DNA of 21,045 nt from Thermoplasmatales archaeon UBA509 (GTDB taxonomy: Archaea; Thermoplasmatota; Thermoplasmata; Thermoplasmatales; Thermoplasmataceae). The notes beneath the pieces were generated by a model. The model did no database searches and was not told the DNA's origin. It saw only the letters and a list, made by a program, of their open reading frames with translations. Numbering within the stretch: position 1 is the stretch's first letter; every line of letters begins with the position of its first letter. The position numbers and the translations under genes were made by a program. The stretch is taken from NCBI GenBank assembly GCA_002498845.1, contig DAJC01000050.1, positions 1 to 21,045 on the forward strand. Reading direction: 5' to 3'. Shown here in pieces: positions 7,521 through 15,177 of this stretch.

Positions 7521-7985
7521 ATGGATTCTGCTGTGGGCCTCATAATTCACCATAATTCCATCGTCATCGTTAAGAGGCAGCGAAGGGAAGGTGATCCATG
7601 GTCCGGAGACATAGCCTTCCCCGGTGGACATGTGAAGGAAGGGGAAACAGCCATTCAGGGTGTTCTCAGGGAGATCAGGGAAGAGGTGAGCCTCTCGTTT
7701 CAGCCGGATGACATCGTGATGGAATTGCCCCCTACCCACTCAATGCGGATGCCAGACATGCCTGTATATCCATTTGTCATAGCTGCAGTCAGCCTTGAGG
7801 GGCTCGCACCTGGCCCTGAGATATACAAGATCCGTGTTGTGGACATCGACGGCGGGCACAGGATAAAGCATCCTGTGAACGGGCAGGACGCACTTGACTT
7901 TGACGGGTGGATCATGTGGGGGCTCACATACAGGATATTCGCGCAGTTTCTTTCAGTCAAGGAAGATCTGGGAAAATCTCTGTGA
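7521..7985 (+). CDS. Nudix hydrolase
   Basis: A 154-residue Nudix-fold pyrophosphohydrolase. The Nudix box runs from G36 to L58 (GHVKEGETAIQGVLREIREE then VSL). It keeps the metal-binding REIREE glutamates but has Ser57 where the consensus has Gly. The preceding GDPWSGDIAFPGG resembles the CoA pyrophosphatase-type arrangement (NudL/NUDT7), so CoA or a similar nucleoside diphosphate derivative is a possible substrate. The full CoA-family signature is not evident, so the substrate is open. The gene is cotranscribed with the DUF1805 gene (4-bp gap). Its last 33 bp overlap the convergent GHMP kinase gene. Confidence 0.9.
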   Translation: MDSAVGLIIHHNSIVIVKRQRREGDPWSGDIAFPGGHVKEGETAIQGVLREIREEVSLSFQPDDIVMELPPTHSMRMPDMPVYPFVIAAVSLEGLAPGPEIYKIRVVDIDGGHRIKHPVNGQDALDFDGWIMWGLTYRIFAQFLSVKEDLGKSL

Positions 7986-8999
7986 TCTTGTTCCGCTTTC
8001 CTCAAATGAGACCCTGATGACGAAGTCTGAGTACCTCATCATGGAACTCTGGACCTGTTCAATGGATCCAGGCCTGCATACTGCAAGTACAAATCCCTCG
8101 CCGCCGCCGCCCATGAGTTTTGCTGCTTCAGCCCCATTTGACAGGGCCTCGTTTATTATGCGGTCTATCTTGCTGTTGCTCACATTACGGCCCAGGTTCC
8201 TCTTGAGTTCCCAGCCCCTGTTGATTCCACTGAGAAACCCGCCCATGTCGCCACTCAGGGCGCAGCTGTACATCTCATGGGTGAGGGCCTTCATTTCCCT
8301 GAGATTGCTCACAACCTGGCTGTTACCTGCAGCTGACTGGTCCACCTGATCCCTGAGATATGCCGAACTCTCCCGCGTCTTTCCAGTATAGATCAGAAGC
8401 GTTCTGCCCTCAAGTTCTCTCCAGAATGCCTGATTCTGATTCAATGGATGGTTTATTTCTGTCCCGCCGGCAAATTCCATGAACTTGAATCCTCCCACAG
8501 CAATGGCAAAGGGGTCCTGCTTCCCCAGGGTGATGCCGAAGTAATTCTTCTCTATGCTGAAAGCCTCCCTGGCAATTTCCCATGGGTCTCTGGACTCATT
8601 TCTGTGCATGTGTATCAACGACAGAACAGCGGTGGTGAGTGCGCTTGACGACCCAAGGCCAGAGCCGGGTGGAACGCCGCTGTTTATGCTGATCCGTCCC
8701 CGATCGATGCCATAGTTCCTGAAAAGTCCCGCCATTTTGTGAAGGACATCCCCGTTATCATTTTCTCCCACTATCATGACGCTCTTGAGGAAGTCCCGAG
8801 ACGATATCTCAAGTTCATATTCATCCGGAGTGTAAATGACGGTGACACCCCGATCTATGGTTGTGTTGATAACGGACCCGCCGTAAGCATCACAGAACGG
8901 GTTGATGTCAGTTCCGCCGCCAGCAAAGCTGATCCTGAATGGGCTGTATGATACCAGTTTAGTCCCCTGTGTCAATGCAGGAGATAATGGGCGATCCAT
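7953..8999 (-). CDS. GHMP-family kinase (HddA/LmbP-like)
   Basis: A 348-residue small-molecule kinase. Motif 1 is SPFRISFAGGGTDI (about 19-32), the ATP loop is PPGSGLGSSSA (110-120), the acidic motif GKQDPFA carries Asp162, and motif 3 is MGGGGEGFVLAV near 296-307. The motif-1 form is characteristic of the heptose-7-phosphate kinase/LmbP branch rather than of mevalonate kinases. Substrates in this branch include sugar phosphates. Thermoplasmatales also recruit a GHMP kinase as mevalonate-3-phosphate 5-kinase in their modified isoprenoid pathway, which is a possible role here. The start is uncertain: ATG 8999 extends some 17 residues before the fold, whereas a TATA element at about 9000-9013 would better suit the TTG at 8975. 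Confidence 0.88.
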   Translation of the reverse strand: MDRPLSPALTQGTKLVSYSPFRISFAGGGTDINPFCDAYGGSVINTTIDRGVTVIYTPDEYELEISSRDFLKSVMIVGENDNGDVLHKMAGLFRNYGIDRGRISINSGVPPGSGLGSSSALTTAVLSLIHMHRNESRDPWEIAREAFSIEKNYFGITLGKQDPFAIAVGGFKFMEFAGGTEINHPLNQNQAFWRELEGRTLLIYTGKTRESSAYLRDQVDQSAAGNSQVVSNLREMKALTHEMYSCALSGDMGGFLSGINRGWELKRNLGRNVSNSKIDRIINEALSNGAEAAKLMGGGGEGFVLAVCRPGSIEQVQSSMMRYSDFVIRVSFEESGTRSQRFSQIFLD

Positions 9000-9082
9000 A
9001 GTTTAATATTTCCGGCAAAGGCGACGTAAAGAGGGAAAACCCTGACAGATCATGCTGACGGCATAAATGGCTGAAAGAAGCA

Positions 9083-9093
9083 GATATTTATAC
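9083..9093 (+). promoter_or_regulatory. TATA promoter of ppa
   Basis: The element gatatttata is centred near 9089, exactly 24 bp before the ATG at 9113. This is the spacing expected for a leaderless transcript. No Shine-Dalgarno sequence precedes the ATG. Confidence 0.65.
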
Positions 9094-9112
9094 ATCAGTT
9101 CAATGGCAAAAC

Positions 9113-9652
9113 ATGAACAAGAATGCTAGCTATTGGCACCAGGTACCGGTCGGTCCCGAACCACCCGAGCACCTGAACGTAATCATCGAGACCCCCCGGG
9201 GGAGCAGGAACAAATACGAGATGTCCAAGGAATTTGCGGGAGTGGTCCTGGATCGTGTTCTGCACTCATCGGTGGTGTATCCTGTTGAGTACGGCGCAAT
9301 ACCGCAGACACTTTATGATGACGGTGACCCCCTGGATGCAATGGTACTCCTGAAGGACCCAACATATCCCGGCATTGTCCTGAAGGCAAGGCCCGTTGGT
9401 GTCATGAAGATGATTGACCAGGGCGATCTGGACAACAAGATACTCATGGTAGCGGAAGGCGACCCTCTCTATCGTGGGGTGAACACACTGAAGGATCTTC
9501 CGGAGCATCTCCTGAAGGAAATAGCGAATTTCTTCCAGACATACAAGATACTTGAGAACAAGAAGACAGAAGTTTCAGGATGGGAAGGCAAGGAGTTTGC
9601 AGTCAGGGAAATCCAGAGATCCATGGAAGCGTACAGAAAGAAGTATGAATAA
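9113..9652 (+). CDS. ppa: Inorganic pyrophosphatase, family I
   Basis: A 179-residue cytosolic soluble pyrophosphatase that hydrolyses PPi to two phosphates and so drives nucleic acid and aminoacyl-tRNA synthesis. The signature DDGDPLDAM holds the metal-binding Asp70, Asp72 and Asp75. Other active-site elements are [29 protein letters not shown] (Asp102, Asp107) and a late FFQTYKILE segment. Length matches the prokaryotic family I enzyme, which is usually a hexamer. The transcript appears leaderless. Its stop codon overlaps the next gene's ATG by one base (TAATG), so the two are probably translationally coupled. Confidence 0.97.
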   Translation: MNKNASYWHQVPVGPEPPEHLNVIIETPRGSRNKYEMSKEFAGVVLDRVLHSSVVYPVEYGAIPQTLYDDGDPLDAMVLLKDPTYPGIVLKARPVGVMKMIDQGDLDNKILMVAEGDPLYRGVNTLKDLPEHLLKEIANFFQTYKILENKKTEVSGWEGKEFAVREIQRSMEAYRKKYE

Positions 9653-9978
9653 TGGCAGATGATGTGACAATCCCGGTGGGGAAAGGCAGGATCATCATAA
9701 GCCGTTCCCTTATGTCCGTGGCCACTGCAGGCAATTACATAATCCTTGAGGCGAAATCACGCCCCGGCCCCTGCAATGACAGGGACTGCCAGCCTATTTT
9801 CTATCCAGAGGTAAGGATCAGCCAGGTTCCTGATGATTCCCACCGCCTGTTTGCCGGCGAGGGATACATGCTTGCACTGGACGGCGCTGTGTTCAACGCC
9901 ATAGACAGGGACCGGCAGACGGTGACTGTTAAGAAATCCATGACGGGGAAGCCTTCGGTTCACGGGCTCAGCCTCTGA
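9652..9978 (+). CDS. Hypothetical small protein with a CX4C pair
   Basis: A 108-residue soluble protein that I do not recognise. The sequence alternates hydrophobic and polar residues in a beta-rich pattern, with a RIIISRS strand, an IILEAKS strand and a MLALDGAVFNAI segment. The only cysteines are Cys41 and Cys46 in PGPCNDRDCQP, which could bind metal or form a disulphide. There is no signal peptide or membrane helix. Its ATG overlaps the ppa stop by one base, so it is almost certainly translated with pyrophosphatase. Codon use looks like that of its neighbours. Function is unknown. Confidence 0.7.
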   Translation: MADDVTIPVGKGRIIISRSLMSVATAGNYIILEAKSRPGPCNDRDCQPIFYPEVRISQVPDDSHRLFAGEGYMLALDGAVFNAIDRDRQTVTVKKSMTGKPSVHGLSL

Positions 9979-10013
9979 TTTCATGGCTGCCATGCCGCAC
10001 CATACTTGCCGAG

Positions 10014-10023
10014 ATTTTTATAT
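10014..10023 (+). promoter_or_regulatory. TATA promoter of the MFS transporter gene
   Basis: The element atttttatat is preceded by cgag and centred near 10019. It predicts transcription from about 10044 and an almost leaderless message starting at the ATG at 10050. That places the intended start of the transporter upstream of its apparent long frame, which begins only at 10154. Confidence 0.55.
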
Positions 10024-10049
10024 GTCACTGTTCTAGCCCCATACGGCTA

Positions 10050-11284
10050 ATGGACGCATTTCCGGAGCATTTCTATTCAGCAACAGGGAGCTTTGGGCAG
10101 TAAGCATAGCCTCGGGCATACGTTCCATCGGGTTCGGGGCAACATGGCCCTTCATGGCCCTCTTCTTCCAGCTGGATCTGCACATCCCGGTTTATGAAGT
10201 TGGCATAATATTCACCCTGCTTTCAGTGGGGTCCATAGTCTTCAGTCTTGTTGGCGGAGCACTGGCAGATTCGCTGGGCAGGAAGAAGACGCTGCTCCTG
10301 GGCAGTGGGGCCGGATCAGCACTTTATTTCGCCATCGCCATTGGAATCCTCATCAGGCTGCCAATACCCACCATCATTGCCATGTTTGTCCTGACATCCT
10401 TCGGAGGAGCACTTGTGTTTCCGTCAGCTGGGGCCCTCATAGCGGACGTGACCTCAATTGCAGACAGGTCAAGGGGATATGTTGTATACAGGATAATGGC
10501 AAACCTGGGGTGGGCAATCGGACCGCTCACAGGGTCGCTCATATTCAACTTCGGAATATTCTGGATATTCCTGCTTGTGGCGGTATCAAGCCTCATACAG
10601 GGCATAGTGGTTCTCTTCTTTGTCAGGGAGAGGGGAACTTTCAGGAAAAGGGAAAAGGGATCGGGAAGGATACAGATGATCAGCTTTGACAGGTTCCTGC
10701 TGGTATTTTCCGCTGGAACGTTCCTGGTCACACTGGTATCGTCGCAGTTTTCCGTGACACTGCCTCTTTATGCAGGAGTCAGGGCTGCCGTTCCCACAGA
10801 CCTCATAGGCTACATATATGCTGTGAATGGCGTTGTGGTTGTGGTTGGGCAGTACCCCATAACAAATTTCATGAAGAGGTACCCCGACATCGTTTCCATG
10901 ATTGCAGGCGCCCTGGCATATACTGTGGGGTACCTGCTTGTTGGATTTTCCACCACGCTTCCTCAGTTCATGGGAGACATGGTCATCATCACCATCGGTG
11001 AAAATCTCACGTCGCCAATAATGAACACGGTTGTGTCAAGAATTGCGCCCGAAGGGAAGGTGGCAAGATACATGGGATTCCTTGGAATGGTGAATTCCAC
11101 AGGCAGGGCACTGGGACCCAGTGTAGGTGCATTCTTCATAGCCATATACGCCTACAACGGCCTGAGGATATGGTCATCGGTAGGAGCCTTCGGACTCCTT
11201 TCCATCGTTGCATTTGCGGCATTCGCAAGGATGCTTTCCCGTTCATTCACAGCAGGTTCAGCGAAGGTCGAAGGAGATCAGTAG
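10050..11284 (+). CDS. MFS transporter, frameshifted near its 5' end
   Basis: A 12-helix major facilitator family transporter. Landmarks are the loop 2-3 motif GALADSLGRKK, the helix 4-5 GWAIGPLTGSL motif, a basic central loop near RERGTFRKREKG, and MNSTGRALGPSVGAFF-like sequence in helix 11. Substrate is not predictable; drug or metabolite efflux is possible. The uninterrupted frame has its first ATG at 10154, which would delete helix 1. In-frame sequence upstream encodes a good helix 1 (RELWAVSIASGIRSIGFGA) but has no start codon. The ATG at 10050 is in another frame, and restoring one T in the TTT at about 10070-10072 joins them into MDAFPEHFLFSNRELWAV and a 411-residue protein. So the gene is a recent pseudogene, the sequence has an error, or the ribosome shifts frame. 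Confidence 0.85.
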
Positions 11285-12135
11285 CCCCCAAAGGCAATTG
11301 AAAGGATGACTCCTGCCAGGAAAATGAAGCCTATGAAAGTGTTTGAGTTCCTGAAGGATACCTTGATGCTCCGGGGGTCATCAGGCTTCACAATGTAGTG
11401 CTGGTATATTATGAGGCCAAGGATGGGTATGAGGGCAATGTCATAGAATACTGACCTCATGTAGAGTGCCAGTGTCAGGAAGAATGCAAAGGTAACCCCA
11501 TGGATTATATCGGATAATATTAGCCCCTTCCGGATGCCGAAATCCGTCATAACCGTCCTGAGGCCGAAAACCTTGTCGGTGTCAACATCAGGGATTGTGT
11601 ATATCATATCAAAGCCGGCTATCCATAGGGATGATCCTGCAAATATGAGATAGAGCGGTAGTGTTGACGGGAATGCCGGAACGATGGCAAGATATCCTGC
11701 AAGCACGCCCACACCTATGGTGAGCCCCATGTAGATGTGCCTCCATGGAGTGATCCTCTTGAGAAGCGGGTCCGTTATGAACAGCACAAGGACAATGGGA
11801 GAGAGCATGAGGACAAAGGTGTTGAGGAAATACGCTGAAAGTTCAAAGATAATGCCAAATACCATGGTTAAAATGATGGCCTTCCGCACGCTGAGCTTTC
11901 CAGATACCAGGAGCCAGTCCTTCTTCCTGGGATTTATCCTGTCATACCTTACTCCCTCTATCCTGTTCACGGACATTGCAGTTGCTCTGGCGCTAGTGGT
12001 GGCCACCAGTATGAGCAGCAGCTTCACGTAGTTATAGGAGCCATGGGATGCAAGAACTGCACCGCTGAAAACAAACGGCAGATCGAATACAGTGTGCTCA
12101 AGCTTGATGTAGTCAACGATGTCCCTGGCATTCAT
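11278..12135 (-). CDS. UbiA-family prenyltransferase
   Basis: About 285 residues and eight or nine membrane helices, belonging to the UbiA superfamily that attaches polyprenyl chains to aromatic acceptors. The second aspartate motif IPDVDTDKVFGLRTV is intact. The first motif is NRIEGVRYD (Asn57, Gly61, Asp65), so the usual NxxxD aspartate is glycine, with Glu60 beside it. The ATG at 12135 overlaps the ubiD stop as ATGA and is preferred; an in-frame ATG at 12153 would add six residues inside ubiD. Coupling to UbiD suggests the pair prenylates and decarboxylates a quinone precursor, such as the naphthoate of the futalosine menaquinone route. The 3' end overlaps the MFS gene by 7 bp. Confidence 0.88.
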   Translation of the reverse strand: MNARDIVDYIKLEHTVFDLPFVFSGAVLASHGSYNYVKLLLILVATTSARATAMSVNRIEGVRYDRINPRKKDWLLVSGKLSVRKAIILTMVFGIIFELSAYFLNTFVLMLSPIVLVLFITDPLLKRITPWRHIYMGLTIGVGVLAGYLAIVPAFPSTLPLYLIFAGSSLWIAGFDMIYTIPDVDTDKVFGLRTVMTDFGIRKGLILSDIIHGVTFAFFLTLALYMRSVFYDIALIPILGLIIYQHYIVKPDDPRSIKVSFRNSNTFIGFIFLAGVILSIAFGGY

Positions 12136-13571
12136 AGGCCCAGCGCGCCCCATTTCTTCTTCACGGATTCCACCACTTCTGGCGGCATCTGCATGGTTTC
12201 AGGCCACCTTCTCATATACCCTTCCGAGGCGCCTTTCCTTGTGGCGTCAATTCCCATCTTTGAGCCATAGTTGAATATGGGGGAAGCGTGATCAAGGCTG
12301 TCGGTCACTGTCCCCTTCACAGTGAAGACATCCCTGTCAGGGTCGATCCTGGTGGACATGGCCCATATTACCTGCTTCCTGTCATGAACGTCTATGTCGT
12401 CATCAACAACCACAATTATCTTGGAGAACATGAGCTGCCCCAGGCCCCAGAGGGCAAACATTACTTTCTTTGCCTGCCCCGGGTATCTCTTGCGTATTGA
12501 CACTATGACCATGTTATGGAATACGGCCTCCTCCATGGTGTTCAGGTCAACTATTTCAGGTATCTGGAATTTTATTACTGGAAGGAACATCCGCTCAACC
12601 GCCTTTCCCAGTATGACATCCTCGTGCCAGAGTTTGCCCACTATTGTGGTGGGATAGATGGGCTTCTTCCTCTGGAATACCTTCCTGACATGCAGCACGG
12701 GGAATTCCTCCTCCAGGGAATAATATCCCGTGTGGTCCCCGAAGGGTCCCTCAACCCTTGATTCGGCAGGGTCCACATAGCCTTCAAGAACGATTTCTGA
12801 ATTGCTTGGATATTCCAGGTTTACTGTGGAACCCTTTGCCAGGTCAACCCTGTCCCTGGAGATGAGCCCTGCGAAGGAGAATTCGTCAAGCCCGTTGGGA
12901 AGAGGTGCAACTGCAGAGAATATGTTCAGTGGATCTGTGCCCAGCACAACTGCAACATCAAGCGGCTTTGATCTTTCCCTCTGCCTGTCATAGTTCTCTG
13001 CGCCCCCCTTGTGAATCTGCCAGTGCATGCCCAGGGTCTCAGAATCATAGAGCTGCAGCCTGTACATTCCCACGTTCCTGTTTCCGCTCACTGGATCCTT
13101 TGTTATAACAAGGGGAAGAGTGATGTATTTTCCCCCATCCTTTGGCCATGTGCGGCATATGGGATACTGGAGAAGATCCGGCTTGCCGGCATCAATGTGG
13201 TCGGAATCCAGATCGTTGTGCACCTTAGGCCTTATGCCGCCCAGTTCCCTGAACATCTTGAGGCCCTTGGACATCATGGAATCTGTATCACTTGGAACCT
13301 GCACAAGTTCAAGCAGGCGGTTCCCGATGTTGATGGGCTCATCTCCAAGGACCATCTTCATTCTTTCCCAGTCGCCAAAGAGATTCCCGGCAACGGGTAT
13401 GCTGCTCCCCTTCACATCGTTGAATACAATTGTCCTCTTCTTTCCTATCCGTAGCTCCTCACTCAATATATGCGTGAGTTCCAGGTCAGGGTCAACCTGT
13501 GCACTAACGTCAACCAGCATGGATTTTCCCCTGAGTTCGTTCAGGTAGCTCCTGAGATCTTGAAATGGCAT
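12132..13571 (-). CDS. UbiD-family decarboxylase
   Basis: A 479-residue member of the UbiD family of prenylated-FMN-dependent reversible decarboxylases. The family block EGPFGDHTGYYS, which carries active-site acidic residues, is present, as are the prFMN-domain motifs YPICRTWPKDGGKYITLP and MYRLQLYDSETLGMHW. The start is set at ATG 13571 because AGAGGA lies 5 nt upstream and the family begins here (MPFQDLRSYL). A GTG at 13601 lies upstream of the predicted transcription start. The enzyme needs prenyl-FMN made by UbiX, and no ubiX gene is in the window. Downstream ubiA overlaps as ATGA. The likely substrate is an aromatic carboxylate of quinone synthesis. Confidence 0.92.
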   Translation of the reverse strand: MPFQDLRSYLNELRGKSMLVDVSAQVDPDLELTHILSEELRIGKKRTIVFNDVKGSSIPVAGNLFGDWERMKMVLGDEPINIGNRLLELVQVPSDTDSMMSKGLKMFRELGGIRPKVHNDLDSDHIDAGKPDLLQYPICRTWPKDGGKYITLPLVITKDPVSGNRNVGMYRLQLYDSETLGMHWQIHKGGAENYDRQRERSKPLDVAVVLGTDPLNIFSAVAPLPNGLDEFSFAGLISRDRVDLAKGSTVNLEYPSNSEIVLEGYVDPAESRVEGPFGDHTGYYSLEEEFPVLHVRKVFQRKKPIYPTTIVGKLWHEDVILGKAVERMFLPVIKFQIPEIVDLNTMEEAVFHNMVIVSIRKRYPGQAKKVMFALWGLGQLMFSKIIVVVDDDIDVHDRKQVIWAMSTRIDPDRDVFTVKGTVTDSLDHASPIFNYGSKMGIDATRKGASEGYMRRWPETMQMPPEVVESVKKKWGALGL

Positions 13572-13600
13572 GTGTTCCTCTATTGTTATTTGGAATATCA

Positions 13601-13610
13601 CATTTTACAT
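13601..13610 (-). promoter_or_regulatory. TATA-like promoter of ubiD-ubiA
   Basis: The minus strand reads atgtaaaatg centred near 13605. This predicts transcription from about 13580 and a leader of about 9 nt containing AGAGGA before the ATG at 13571. The element is weak in consensus; position is the main support. Confidence 0.4.
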
Positions 13611-13665
13611 GCAGCATCCCAAAGCTAACTATGATGGGTAACTTCAAGTGTGTGCCTGACGTTTC

Positions 13666-13675
13666 CTTTTATCTG
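13666..13675 (+). promoter_or_regulatory. TATA promoter of the alpha/beta hydrolase gene
   Basis: The element ccttttatc is centred near 13670, 24 bp before the ATG at 13694, with no Shine-Dalgarno sequence between. It fits a leaderless transcript divergent from ubiD. Confidence 0.5.
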
Positions 13676-13693
13676 ATAATATAATCCCAGATA

Positions 13694-14416
13694 ATGCAGA
13701 GACGTGAAATACATACCAATCTCGGAAAGATTTCATACCTCCACAGGGACGGAACAATTCCCATAATTTTCCTGCATGGCCTTGGGGGATCCGGAAACAA
13801 CTGGATAAAGCTCCAGCAGTATCTTGATCCTGTATTTGCACTTTACATGCCGGATCTTGCAGGTCAGGGAAGAACGATGATTGACAATTATGATTATACA
13901 ATTGGCATGCAGTGCAGGGTGATCCGCAGCTTCGCAGACAGTCTTGGCATCAGCCATCCTGTCCTGGTAGGTAACTCATATGGCGGCTGGGTATCACTCA
14001 GGCTGGTTCTGTCCGGCATGCCCGTATTGCATCTCTTCCTGGTTGATTCTGCAGGCATAAACAAAACTGTGGGTGAAGATACCCCAGAAGCTATGGAAGC
14101 ATTTGTGGACAGGATCATGCGGATGAATCCAGGGAACAGCAGGGAAAGCATAAGGCAGATGATTATGAACAATGCCACAGGGCGGGAAAAGCTGACAGAT
14201 GGAGAACTTGGGTCCATATCTGTTCCCGCAACAATAATCTGGGGTTCAGAGGACAGGATAATTTCGGTGGAATATGCCTATCAGCTTCATTCACTCATAC
14301 ATGGCAGCCATCTTGAGATCATAAATGGTGCAGGGCATACTCCGCAGACTTCCAACCCGGAGGAGGTTGCCGGAATTATCTCCAGATACATTATGGAAGG
14401 CAAGGCCAATAAATAA
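13694..14416 (+). CDS. Alpha/beta hydrolase
   Basis: A 240-residue alpha/beta-hydrolase fold protein. The oxyanion region is FLHGLGGSGNNW (26-37). The nucleophile elbow is GNSYGG with Ser95, the acid is Asp187 in WGSEDRI, and the base is His215 in GAGHTPQ. The triad is complete, so it should be an active esterase, lipase, C-C hydrolase or similar; the family alone does not fix the substrate. The cap between about 125 and 170 is short and Met-rich. There is no signal peptide, so it is cytosolic. It stands as a single transcript and converges with the nitrilase gene, with 2 bp between the two stops. Confidence 0.92.
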   Translation: MQRREIHTNLGKISYLHRDGTIPIIFLHGLGGSGNNWIKLQQYLDPVFALYMPDLAGQGRTMIDNYDYTIGMQCRVIRSFADSLGISHPVLVGNSYGGWVSLRLVLSGMPVLHLFLVDSAGINKTVGEDTPEAMEAFVDRIMRMNPGNSRESIRQMIMNNATGREKLTDGELGSISVPATIIWGSEDRIISVEYAYQLHSLIHGSHLEIINGAGHTPQTSNPEEVAGIISRYIMEGKANK

Positions 14417-14418
14417 TA

Positions 14419-15177
14419 TCACCGGGTGCTTGAAATGCCGTATTCGCCAGGATCTTCATCGAATCTCGCAAGCAGTGGGCCATCCACTCTCTTTTCGTCA
14501 ATCTCGGCCACTGTTACGGGTGCGGTATTGCACTCAGTACTTTTCAGCAGGACTCCACTGTCCGTATAATCCATCCACGTTATCATGGATCCGCCCCCAA
14601 AAGGATCGGATAGTGAATTCACAGACACAACAGGAATCCTGTTCTCCAGGGATCTGCCGCGGACGTAAATGTGCCACATCTCATGAAATTCCTTCACAAT
14701 AAGGGATGGATTCACGAGCATTCTGGCACCCCGAGCCACAGCTACCTTTGTGTAGTACGGGAAGTCAAGGTCGTAGCAGACTGCTATTGCTATCCTGATA
14801 GAATCTGCGTCAAAGACACTTATGTCCCTGCCAGGCTCATAAATGGAACGTTCGTTCCTGTATGGCGATATCTTATCCTGAAATCCCTGCACCCTTCCAT
14901 TCCTGATGAACGGTGAGGAGTTGTACAGCTTGCTATCCCTGATTATGCTGAAGCTTCCAGGAATAACAGAGGATCCGTTTGACGAGGAAAGATCCATGAA
15001 TACCCCCAGTATGGCCCAGAGGTCTGCCGAATCCTGCTCCAGGCGATCTGTTACCCATTTCTCCGGCAGAACTACCAGATCCGGATCTATGGCTTCCAGT
15101 TCCCGGGCCAGTGCTGATGCATATCCGGCAGCGGAGGAAATTCCACATCTTGGTGCCTGAACGGAGACTATCCTCAT
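14419..15177 (-). CDS. Carbon-nitrogen hydrolase (nitrilase superfamily amidase)
   Basis: A 252-residue nitrilase-fold enzyme with the full catalytic triad: Glu39 in VLPEKW, Lys102 in FQDKISPYRNE, and Cys134 in IAVCYDLDFP. The superfamily cleaves amides or carbamoyl groups and includes omega-amidases, beta-ureidopropionases and pantetheinases. Its ATG at 15177 overlaps the coaBC stop as ATGA, so the two are made together. This suggests an amide of CoA metabolism as substrate, for example release of beta-alanine or pantothenate, but nothing in the sequence proves it. Length is typical of the shorter branches, and there is no signal peptide. Confidence 0.92.
   Translation of the reverse strand: MRIVSVQAPRCGISSAAGYASALARELEAIDPDLVVLPEKWVTDRLEQDSADLWAILGVFMDLSSSNGSSVIPGSFSIIRDSKLYNSSPFIRNGRVQGFQDKISPYRNERSIYEPGRDISVFDADSIRIAIAVCYDLDFPYYTKVAVARGARMLVNPSLIVKEFHEMWHIYVRGRSLENRIPVVSVNSLSDPFGGGSMITWMDYTDSGVLLKSTECNTAPVTVAEIDEKRVDGPLLARFDEDPGEYGISSTR

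Noticed and set aside
12135..12153. Upstream ATG at 12153 as the ubiA start
   Set aside because: It lies inside ubiD, adds residues MGRAGP with no family support, and the ATGA overlap at 12135 is the standard coupled arrangement.
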